From Promerops cafer (lineage: Eukaryota > Chordata > Aves > Passeriformes > Nectariniidae): a stretch of 64,000 nucleotides of DNA. The notes beneath the pieces are model-generated. The model worked only from the letters and a program-made list of their open reading frames with translations. It was not told where the DNA came from and did not search any database. How positions within the stretch are numbered: position 1 is the stretch's first letter; each line of letters begins with the position of its first letter. The position numbers were made by a program, and so were the translations under genes. The stretch lies in assembly GCA_013398275.1 (NCBI GenBank), contig VZSE01004150.1:474036-538035 (forward strand), given 5' to 3'. Positions 40,701 to 52,200 of the stretch are shown here, one piece after another.

Positions 40701-41138
40701 GTGGTGTATGAACATGCCACGTTCTCTGTGGTGTGGAGAAAAAAAAAGTATTGTTTTTGTACTTTTATTTGTATCATGACTGTATCCTTCCCATGGATGC
40801 TGAGGAGGAGCAAGGAGTTAGCTCTTGAGTTTGGAATCACAGAGAGGGTACAGAGCCCATGGCCATCCCAGGTATCAGCCTCATGGGATCCAGCAGGCAG
40901 CTGGGGCTGGATCACAGAAGGGAGCTGGAAGCCTCTGGGCAGCTTCACCTGAAGACCAGTAACCTCTCAGGGTGCAGGTCCCAAGCCGGGTGAAGGGATA
41001 AAGGCTCTCTTAATAGCTTTGTGTCCTGACCAGTTCAAAGGCCTGTGCCGACGCAGCAGGCCGGTGTCACGGGGCCGTGAGGGCTCGCGTGTGGCCCGTC
41101 CTCCGTGTGTGCGTGCGTGTGTGTGTGCAGTCTTAAGC
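31748..41138 (+). other. Probable RHOBTB1 5' intron
   Basis: Between the second CpG island and the first coding exon I recognise no further exon. Near 32012 there is a second AAAATAGAC string and near 32393 an inverted CCAAT. An (AAAC)5 microsatellite lies at 36082-36101. The remainder is AT-rich unique sequence with spurious short frames. Confidence 0.4.
36082..36101 (+). repeat. (AAAC)5 microsatellite
   Basis: Five tandem AAAC units lie in intronic sequence. It is short and unremarkable. Confidence 0.9.
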
Positions 41139-41355
41139 TGCACCACGGGAAATATAGGCTGGATATTAGGAGAAAGTTTTTACAGAAAGGGTGATAAAGT
41201 ATTGGAATGCTCTGCCTGGGGAGCTGGTGGAGTCACCATCTCTGGATGTGTTTAAGAAGAGACTGGATGTGGCACTCAGTGCCATGGTTTAGTTGAGGTG
41301 TTAGGGTTGGGTTGGACTCGATGATCTTCCAGCCTAATGATTCTGTGATTCTGTG
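41139..41355 (+). mobile_element. CR1 LINE 3' fragment
   Basis: The segment reads 'caccacgggaaatataggctgg', 'ggatattaggagaaag', 'ggtttagttgaggtgttag' and 'gttggactcgatgatcttcca', then the terminal 'gattctgtgattctgtg' octamers. This is a truncated CR1 3' end of a subfamily common in birds. A short (GT)n-like tract at 41105-41128 precedes it. Confidence 0.85.
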
Positions 41356-43056
41356 TTCAAAGCCGTGTTCTTTGCTCTGCATCTGGCACATTGCAGAGCT
41401 CTGCTTGTGCAACCATGCACTTGTGCCAGGATGCAAAGTGTCTGGGCCCACGTTTCAGTCTCGGGTAGGATAACTTCAAAATGTATTCTCATTTTGAGAA
41501 TCTGTGCAGCAGCATTTCCAGAAGCATTCAGTGTCTGTGGAAATATCAGTGGGACACAGGAGTGGCAAAAATCACTCTTGCACCTTGTCTGTGTCGTCCC
41601 TAACTCCTCCCTCCACACATAAATAAAGATTACAAATGTGCCTTAGCCATTATAGTTATTAGCACACAGTCCATAGTCAAAATCTTATCTAAATGGGTAA
41701 CCTTGCATTGTTTCTTGGTGTACATCAGTTTAAATAATGAAAAAGAATACAGTTAAAATCAGTGTTTGGCTAGTAGTTACTAAACATGATTTTTTCTTAA
41801 ATCAGAACATAGTGCCTCTGACAGTGAAAAATGGACACCAAAATAGCTTGAATCTGTTATTTTAAACAGCCTGGCAGCTAATGTATAGTCTACATTTAAG
41901 TGTGAATGCAATGTGAATATTAAAAAAGGTTTTAAAACAAATCATTGGATTTCTTTATCTGTAGTGCTTTCTTCTCAGAAAAGAGGACACCATCACTCCA
42001 GATGATGACCTGTGTTTTGTCAAATAAATTGCTGTAGGTTCCTTGCTGAAATAATTATTAGGCAAGCCTTCCTGTAAAGGTTTGTGACTCCCTCTTTTTA
42101 CAATTCCCTGGCAGAGACCAGATTGCTCAGCAGACTGCTAGACCTTAGAAAATCAAATTCAGATATATCAAACTATGCTCCCACATATGAAAATGACAGA
42201 CTGTAGTAAAACATGCATGAATTGGTCTTAGTGTTTCAGATACCATTTTTTTCAGCTTGCCTTTGTATCCAGGCATTTGTTCGATATATTGCCATAGAAC
42301 ATTTAAGGAAATAGTTTCAATAATAACTTTCCATGAGGACAGTCTCTTCAAAAAACATCTTCTCTTCACTTTCCATTTCATATCAAAAAGAATTTCTAGG
42401 TATAGGTAAGCATATTTGCAAGTTCCTGCTTCGCTCTTCGGTTTCATTTTAGTCCATGATCTGTACAAACTTCTCCTTGGACAATTAAGAGCGTGTGATA
42501 TTTGCAGGTTATAATGGGAATTGTGGTTTTGTAGCAAACAGTCTCTGGAATCATCTTACAAGTGAGTTTTATTGTGTGCTAAAGCCATCTGTGTGACTTG
42601 CTGTTAGCAATGTTGTCTGGACAGCCCTAAATCAAATCCTGAATAGGCAGGATTGCAGAAGGCAGGTTTATACTGGTATCCTTCAGGTTAAACCCACTGA
42701 TGCCCAGGCTTTTTTTCCTCCTGGCATAAAAAGTATTAGCAAGAGGTGAGTTTATGCTAGCTGTCCTTGTTTCACCAAGATCTGTCTTCTGCAAACAGGC
42801 TTGTGTTTACAGAAACCAAAGTGGAAATAGCATGTGAGCAGCATAAAGCCACTGCGGTCCAAATAGTTGTGTATTTGCATAACTGAGCAGTATTTAAAGG
42901 ACTGGCTGGCTTACTCTGGGACAGTTTACCACACACTTTTCCTTAAGAGTTTATTGTCTCCAGGCATCTCTCAAGAAGTGGAAGTAAAAGGCTCTGATTC
43001 TAAACAGCACTGTTTTCACACAGAAGTAGAAAACAAGTTTAACTGTCTTGTTCCAG

Positions 43057-43258
43057 TTTTTGATAAATGGACATTGACATGGACTACGAAAGACCCAACG
43101 TTGAAACCATCAAGTGTGTGGTGGTTGGAGATAACGCAGTGGGGAAGACTCGGCTGATCTGTGCGAGAGCCTGCAACACAACCTTGACTCAGTATCAGCT
43201 GCTGGCAACGCACGTCCCGACCGTCTGGGCCATTGATCAGTACCGTGTCTGCCAGGAG
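43057..43258 (+). CDS. RHOBTB1: RHOBTB1 first coding exon (10 bases of 5' UTR, residues 1-64)
   Basis: The acceptor CTTGTTCCAG ends at 43056 and the donor GAG|GTAAGG begins at 43259. Coding starts at the ATG at 43067. The triplet directly before it is an in-frame TAA (43064-43066), so no longer N-terminus is possible on this exon. The start context has T at -3 and G at +4, only moderate by Kozak rules. The exon encodes the N-terminus MDIDMDYERPN, beta strand 1, the P-loop at residues 21-28 and the switch I region, ending VCQE in phase 0. The second G of the usual Rho P-loop (GDGAVGKT) is Asn23 here, as in other RhoBTB proteins. Confidence 0.96.
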
Positions 43259-46200
43259 GTAAGGACTGCAGCTGTGCAAAGGGTGCAGCACGCGCTGGGA
43301 GGTGCTGCTGCTGTTCATTGGCCAGCCTTACCTGCCAGGATGCAGCAATGAGCTCACAAGTATTTTATGAGTGACCTCTACTGCAGGCGTGGTCTGATAC
43401 ACCTCTCGTTCTAAAGTAATTTCTTTATCAAACCTACTTTTAGGGAGGTAAATATTCTGCCTGTTTTATAAGATACATCATTTGGTAAAAACTACATGAG
43501 ATAGACCCTTGACCTAGTATGTTTTGGACCTTTTGATGGGGTGAATTAGAAAAGTAATTGTTTGATGGAGGGAAAGAGAATGTTCTGTGTGTTCTGTTCT
43601 AGGTCCTTGAACGCTCAAGAGATGTTGTGGATGAAGTGAGTGTTTCCCTGAGGCTGTGGGATACTTTTGGGGACCACCACAAAGACAGGCGCTTTGCTTA
43701 TGGAAGGTAAATTGATCCAAGCAAAATTTTAATAAATACTTGCATTCAGATTTTAGGGTAGAAATAAATTGCAAATCTGAATTTTGAAAAGCAAGGACCT
43801 AACAATCACGGGTATTCATGTTCCTGCCCACTGCAAAGAGGATTATCTGCTGCAAGGATTAAAAAGATATAAATATTTAAAAAGCAGCATAGTTTTACTA
43901 CGCTACATTTCCTTGAACAGCCTGCTAAGCTCTGTCAACAACTGTTGTCCTATTTTGAATTTTAAAGAACATTCTCCAAAATAAGATCGTAGTTTCACAA
44001 AATTGAACATGAGCATTCTCTGCCTGTATAAGCAGTGTTTGATATAATTGCCTAACAAGCAACAAACAAGGAGAGATGTTGGGAAATATCACTCTCACTC
44101 AATGAAATATTTATTTTATTAAAACCTGTGATGTTGAATGGGCAGCAAACCTCTTGAGAGCAGAGCTAGATTCATGAAAGATGAGGCTTTTCCATATTTC
44201 CTTAATTAAAGCTGACATTTTTCTTCTATAAATATAAAATGTCTGTTAGTGAATCAATTAACCCTGGAAATTCTAAAAAATATATATCTATAATAAATAT
44301 ATATTTGAATTAATCTGATCTAGATTTTTCCAGCATGTATTATATATGTGTGTGTATATACATATGTATGTAAAAGTTCAGCATAGTTTCAGCAAGGACT
44401 GAAGCCAGTGATAGTCTTTCTGGTTTGTTTAATTAGATCTGATCTTGTGGCAGTACAGACAGCAGAACAGCTGTATTAGGCTAATACTGAGTTGAAGGTG
44501 GGTTTTGGACATATATTTTCATAACTCACATTTTAGAGGTCTCAGTCCTCACGCATTTTTTCACCTTGTTGAAATTTTTCATAACCTTTTCATATCTGCT
44601 TCAGTCACTGCAGTTGATCAGACCTTCACAGACAGACACATTTTTTTTCCAGCTGGGAATGCCCTTTGTAGAGTGTCAGCCCCAGCTTTCTATTGCATGT
44701 GGCCAAAATATACTGTCTTGCTGTTCTTCTTCTCTCTGTGCTGCCTGATGACACGAGTGACTTTGAAGGAGGATGGTCTTTTCTATTCTCTACCCCTTAG
44801 AAGTGCTGTAGAGGGTTCTGCTGGTTGAATCCACCCATTAAATTTTCAGGCTGTAGAACTCTGTTTGTACAAACCCTCCTTTGTCTACAGCACTGTGTTA
44901 GTTGAGTTTTCACAGTCATGAATTACCTGGAATTTTCTGTCAGGAGCTAAAGTGGCAACACATCTGGGCTGCACAGCCTGTACCATTTGTAAATAAGCTT
45001 TGTGAGAGAAGTTATGGACTTCAAGGTAATATTTACCTTAATATTTAGTGCTGCTGGAAGATGTCCATAGATACTGTTTTACCTTCTGGCAGCATGTGCA
45101 GCCTGCATTGATAAATTTGGATGTAACTTCATGTTTCCACTCACTGTTCTGCTTTGATGTGGCCTCCCGATATTCTGCAAGAGATACTGTGTCACTGAGA
45201 AGATTACTGGAGATTAGGAGAACAGAATCAGGCATGTTCTGAACCCTGATCCCACGTTTACTGACAGGATGGGAGAGGGAGGAAACAGCATACTTAGATT
45301 CTAATCCTGCAAACACCAAGGAGGACACGAATAACTTGAGATCTCCAGGATTAAGCATATGAACACAGTGATTCATTTGTGAGGTTTGCAGAACTCAACT
45401 TGTGTAGAATGAGGTTTGCTATATCCTAATTATCTTTAAAAGGCTGTTCTGGAAGCCTGCTCTCCTGTTAGTGGTTTTTCTGCAAGTCTATTAATGAAGA
45501 AAGTAACTGGAAACTCTACAGAAATACTTCATAAATAGGCTTTCAGTTTTAAAATGGTGTGATTGTAAGCACTGTTTAGGTACTTGGTTGTTTTACAAAT
45601 GTTAATGGTGCATTTAAAGCAGACTGTTTAGTATTTCATCTGGGTTGGCATTTTAAAAAGAGTTTTTCAACGCTGAATGTGTATAGGAATTTATTTTAAA
45701 TCACCTCTGTACACTGAGCTGCAGTCTAGTCAGCTGTGTCAAATCTTGCAATACAGTGAAAGGCCTATTTTATGCCAAACTTCTCAAGGTTACACCTGCA
45801 AGTGCCCCGTGTTTTGATTGTCTGAAGGATCATATAATAATATAATCCTTTGGTTCTCTTAAAAAGATTCTGTGCATCTGCACCTTATGCAGGGCAAGGC
45901 TTACTCCAGCAAACCTTCAGCCAAGACCTCTAATTGTCCTAAACCTCGTGTAACAAGAACCAGCAAGTCATTAACTCGCCTGCTGCTCCTTGGAAGTTTG
46001 CTCCATACAGTTTTAGAAAATGTTACATAAATAGATTATGCTATAGATGACAGGGTGAACAGTTAATAGGACTTGTATCACAGATAAATCCTTCTTAACT
46101 TTATTTTTCACAGATAGAAACATGAAAGGAGGAGAAAAGGAATCTGTTTTCCACTATTTTTGTGTGACAGAACAAGAGAAACGTTTAAATGCCACTGGGG

Positions 46201-49200
46201 ATGGAATAGTTAATGTTTCTCTGCCATCCCTTAATGGGAGTAAGGAGAGTGAGATCAGCTTGCATTCTGCTCTGTGGTGTTTAGTTTAATAATCACACTC
46301 CTCTGGGAGCTTTGGGAAACAGTTCCTGACAGCTTAAGGGAGTGAGGGGGATGTGGCTGCAGAGACTTGTGGAAATATTTGCTGCAGTTTTACAGAATGA
46401 CATTTTTTTCCCCCCTTAGACTAAAGTGTGTGCTTTAGTTTTGGAAATATCCTGTTCAGTTCAGCTTAGGCAGTATGTGATGCCAAACAGCCATTTATTA
46501 ACAATCTCCCATAGGGTTTCATTTGGTGCACAATCATCCCAAAATGCTGTAAAATGATAATGTCTTGGTTATGATTTAGTGTATTGATTTCCAGCTCCCA
46601 GGCACCTCTTTGTTTAATAACAATCTAGTCTTGGTGCTATTGTATTCTCTAAGCCTGCAGATGAGGTGTGAACTTCATTTAAAGCCCGAGTTGTTATTCT
46701 GTAGCAGTTTCTATGGGAAGCAAGTGTAAAGACAAAACATCTTAATTTACATTTCAACTTGTCAGGATTCACTATCTTCCATCCTCCTGTCCAATCTGGT
46801 TTTGAATAAGATTATCAACATATCATCATGTTCAAGCTAATTCTAGAAGCTGGCTTGTAGTTCTTTTTCTCACTTTTTGCATCCTTTTCTTTTTTTTTTT
46901 CCCCTCCTCCAGGTAAACATGTTTGGCTAATTTGATAAATAGCCTCCTGTTTTTTTTTAACATGCAGCTCTAGTATGTGTAAACATGAGCACAAACCTGC
47001 AAAGAGTTAATTCAATCAAATATTTATTCTCAATACCATTAATGGCGGTTGTTAGCTAATTCAGCCAGGATGACTTATTTACTTGCAACTTCAATATGAG
47101 CTGTAGACCAAACAAAATCTGTTCATACAGCATGGACAGAAAACAGCTTTTTCCTCATGACTTACAAATGTGAATGAGTCTTGCTGTTAGACTGCTGACA
47201 GAGCCTCTTAAAATATGTTCAGAGTATTTCCACTGTTGTGAATGGATTTTGTAAGCCTTGTGGGTATTGTATGTATGCAGAGGAACACATGCATTTGACT
47301 TCTTCTGTGTGATTACAATTCCCTTTACCAGTTACTTCAATGTAATTGAATCCCTAAAAATATACCCTCTGAATGCTGCTGAAAGGAATCCATGAGAACA
47401 GGGCTTTATCACTGATATCTGAAGACTTCCACCAACCTCTTTCTGATTTTTTCCTCAAGGGGCAATGATGATGCTATTTCTGTAAGAACAAAACCAAGGT
47501 AGCTTTGATGTAAAATGGTATTTGCATTTATCAGATTCAGTGAGATTAGGATGAGGTTTGTGGCTTCACAGAGTTACTTGGTCTGCCTTTAGTTAGATCA
47601 GTGCCCTCTGTCATGGAGCAGCTGGTGCCTAAACTGAGACCGGGCCAGCAGCTCCCCTCCTTTCTTCAGAGAAGGTCTGAGGTTCCAGAAGTGCCTTGTG
47701 AATGAAAGCTCACACAGTCCCTGTGCCTCACAAGCCATTACTGTCCTGGTGGGAAGTGATCCTCAGAGATGTCTGTCTAGAGCAGACCTGTCTCCTGCTT
47801 TGCTAGCAAAGGCTCAGCTGATGGGGAATGCAGTTACTTTCAGATGTCTCTCAGCTCAGTGCTTCCTTTTGTTACGTTTTCTGCCACAAGAAAGCGACAG
47901 GCAGTATCTTCAAATCATCTTCAGCGACCCAAATTTGTGAGCCTCCCCTTCTACTTTACAGTGGTTTATAAGCCATTCAGGTTCTTCATCATATGATCAT
48001 GAAGAACTGTGAAAACCCCTTTTTACTACATATACATATAGTTGTTACAATTTTTTTCTATTTTGACTTGGGCCCAAGAAAGACTGGAATAAGCAGAGAG
48101 GTTCACAGAGACAGCTTTCTCCAGTAACTTTATTCTGATATGCTGTGTGTATGCACTATTTTTTTCCTTCTTTTGTTACCTACATGAACATTTGAGGCTT
48201 TTTCATTCAGTTGATGGGGAAGCAAATGCTTTATATACTTAGGCCACTGAAATTAATGCAGATCTGCTTTTCTCCTCTGCATCCCACCGTGGTTCCATAC
48301 TGTGAGTAGAAAGAGGTTGCTATGGAATTTCTGTTAGGAATCCTTCCTTCTTTAGAAAGGTGTGTGCCAAATGGCTGTTGGTGGGCCTGAGGCTCAACTT
48401 GATGCATATATAATTTATCTATAACAGGAGGACATCTCCAATGCTTTAAGCCTTCCTTAATGAGTAAAAAATTATGTGACAGTTGTTATTTGTGATATTA
48501 CATCATTTCACATTTTGCCTTGCTTTCCTAAGTCAGGGGCTGGGTGGAAAGAGGTCATTTGGGCTCTACACTGAAAGGTTGCAAGGCAACATCAAAATCT
48601 TTTCGAAATTATAAGTGTGGGAAGCTACTTTCTGTCAAAATCTTGATCTTAGTGAATTATTTCTTTGTGAATAGGTACTAGGTGGATTTCTTGTGCTGTT
48701 TTCCACTCCAAGGGCCTCAGAATCTCAGTCTGGGTTTCCTGAAACATGTCAGACTATGGAAAACACTCTGCACAACCAGTTATGACTGTTTTAAAATGAG
48801 TTCTTCTCAATAACTTTGCAACATCAACTTGCCAGTTAACATTTCTGATAGTTTAATTTAAATTTTAAAAAGAGTAGGAGGCTGGTTTTGGTGATAGCCC
48901 AAAGAAAGCAAAAAATATAAAAGTCCATATTTTCTCCACAGAGAAGGAGATGCATCTCCTAATGTCCAGTATCCATGTTTTCTCTGACTTTGGGAGCCAC
49001 TGCCATACTGTATACAAACCAAAACCCATCATTTTTTCATCTTCTATGGATTTTTCCCTCTTTGGCTTAAGCAGTATTTTTAAGGAATGATGCTTTTAAT
49101 GAATTTTGGGATCTAACTTTGGACCTTCCTTCTAATTTTTTTCCTCTTCCATCCTTACATCCCTCTGCTACCTGGAAGTATTTTTTTTCATCTAAACATG

Positions 49201-52200
49201 CTGCTTCAGCTGATGTTTTAACTAAATTTCTTCTTACCTTTTTAAAATTCAGTATGTTTTTCTGATTGACCATTGGTTCCTGGGGTATTTTTAGATGATG
49301 GTGCCAGGAGTAAAGAAATTGTTCATTTCTTCTTTCATTTATTCTTTTTCAGTGTCTTTGGTGAAAGTTAGTTGGCTCTCTGTAAAGAGTGAGCATGCAG
49401 TTCTCATCTGTAAGCTGCCTCCTTACAATAACCAAAAGTAAGATTGGAATGCCCACCTTTCCTTGCATTTTTGGTTTCTCCATTGCTTTGTGAATTTATC
49501 TCTCATTATTTTGTTTTCTGACTGTTGTCTGGAGGCAGCAGTCAGCTGATATTCTTCCAAGCCCCTTTTGTGTATTTTGGTGTTTGCCCTGAGTTGATCA
49601 GTCATGTTCCAGCGGGCCCTGTACCTTCACTTGCTCCAGCATTTTCTTTCATCCTGCTCCATTGATCTCAGGCTTTATGTCTTACTTACACCAGCCCTGA
49701 CTTGGCATGTGATACCCAGAATATTCCAGTGTTATAGCATCAATTAACTGTGTCTAGGATTCTATTTATCATAGAATTCTTATTCCTTTATTAGAAATGC
49801 AGTAACCAAGATCTCCGCTTCAGGAAAGGGAAAAAGGCACATATGGGTATTTTATGGTGAATGTATATACCTGATTCCAAAGAGGGAGTCCTGAGTCTCT
49901 TGGCCAAATTTGGCCCAGAATCATGCTGGGGTATCTTGCAGGCAGCCTGTTTTCAATTGCAAGGTCCTATTTAGCACTAAGTTGGAATTTTTCGTATGTA
50001 AACATTGAATCAGACTTATATATGAATTTGCTTCACATAGTCGCCAACAAAATAAACCAAATTCCAAGACTGTGTAAGCAGTCCTTTAAATTAATTTTTT
50101 GTTTGGTCATGTTTTTGTACCATAAGAGTAGCTCTTACAAGCTTCTGTAAAATCAGATATTTTAATCATTATTATCAAAACATTTTTTGCCGTCCTCTGT
50201 AGATGCACCAGTGTTTTCCCATGAGGAAGGACATAGAAGAGATTTTTAAATTGTTAATATTTAAGAATGATGTATTGTTTGCAAGTCACGTATTGGAAAA
50301 CTCTTTCCACTTCTGAAGCACAGTCTTGAAATAGGCCATTTTCTTAAAGGTAGCTTTTTCTTCTTCTTTTTGTTGTTGTTGTTTCCAACTGAAAATGACG
50401 TTACAGAAATAGACCTGCATGCTGCTCACTACACCTGAATGTAACTCAGGGTATTTTGACAGTTTCCCACATTACACTGGCACTTAAGAAGCTTCACTGC
50501 TGTAGGTAGAGTATAGAATTAATTGATTCTCCTGCTCACATCCAGGGCACTGCATGGTATTGCCCTGCATTACCTGCATATCTTCAGTTCTTCACCTGCC
50601 AGGCACTCCCTGCACTTTAGTTCATCCAAGTCCACCTAAACCCATGTCAGCCTTGCTTATCTGCACATTTTTTTTTGTTTGTTTTTGAGTTTGTTGAGAT
50701 GCTTGCATGAAAAATATTGTCTATCTGAGTTAATCTCTCTCTTCAAAATGTACTTAGGCTGACATGGAAATGTAGCAGGGTTTTGCTCAGCCATAAATGA
50801 GATTCTCAAATTAATTCTTAAGTGGGCTTCTAATTCCTGAACCTACTGTGTTTGGGAACTTGGAAGCTGGTGTTTGCACTCAGGCTGCTGCCCTACACAG
50901 TCTTTCCTTTCAGGGGGTTGAAGGACTGTGCAGGAAGACAGCAGAGATAGCTCTTGTCAAATTGTCACTGCTGTACACCTGTTTTTTGGCAGTGGCTTGG
51001 ATGCTCACTGTACATCTGATCCAGTTCATAACTCACACACTGGGGAGCTCACAGGGTGGCAGCACACCATGTGCTCAATCCTGCTAGAGATTCAGCTGTC
51101 TAGAGGGTTTCTTTTCATTCTCTGAACTCTAAAAAGGGTTCAGCTTCCCTCAAAATTCTTCGTATCCAGGTTTGGGAAAATACCCCTGCATGCTTTGAGG
51201 TAGTACCTGTGTTAGGTGGGTGTGTTGCTTCTCCAGACAGGGGTAAGGTTCTTCTTTGCCCACAGGAATCTCCTACAGAAGGAAGGCCATAGTTATGTTT
51301 AGACCACATTGGGTTGACTTCAGATGTCTATAATTTCCATTAAAAAATGCAAAATTCTGTGACTCCAAGGGAAGCATTTTAAGTACTCCTACACTGTTCT
51401 TACTTTTAATGTGAGACTCCAGTGCAGAGTCTGGTCAGCCAGGAAGTGACAAGCATGGGAGGGGTGGTTGGTTTGCCTACAGCTGAAAGTATCTGCTCCC
51501 CTTTCCCCCTGCCAAGTCCCACACATCTACATTGTGTTCTTCCCTGTTTGGAGCCCCAGGGAGTAGAAGGAAACCTGTTTTCTTCCACTGCTGATGCAGA
51601 GTGTTTCACTGGTGGTTGATCACATGCTAGAGCCAGTCACACGGAAATTAGGGCGTTTTGGTGATGCTTAAGTAGGCTCAGAAGTTCAAATAAGAATAGA
51701 TGGTTTACAGTTTTTTCCTGATAAACCTATGAAAATGTAGAATGTAAGAATAAGCCAGCTATGCATTTTCAGCATGTACCACAGAATCTACAAGACAATG
51801 TTGGGTATCCAAGCTTCCATTTCTGTTTGCTGACTTATTTACAATGTTTTGTTTCTCATGATGTTTCAATATAAAATAAAAGTATATCCAATATGTATTT
51901 TTTATACATTTGTTGTATTTAACAATGATGGATGCACACAGTGCCTTATCTATTGCCCATCTCCATTGGATGGTGCTCCAGGAGGAATGTGATGGAGTTC
52001 TAAAGCATTTGCTGGAGAGGGACCTTTAACAAGAGCATGTAATGGCAAGGCAAGGGCAAATGGCTTTAATCTAAAAGAGGTTTAAAATAGATATTAAATG
52101 TTTTACTGCGGGTGTGTTGAGGCCCTGCACAGGTTGCCCAGAGAAGCTGTAGCTCCCCCATCCCTGGAAATATTGAAGGCCAGGCTGGAGGGGGTTCTGA

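Noticed and set aside
40643..40952. Matched 101-codon open frames on both strands
   Set aside because: No start context, splice signals or family motifs; they sit next to a CR1 fragment and appear to be chance.
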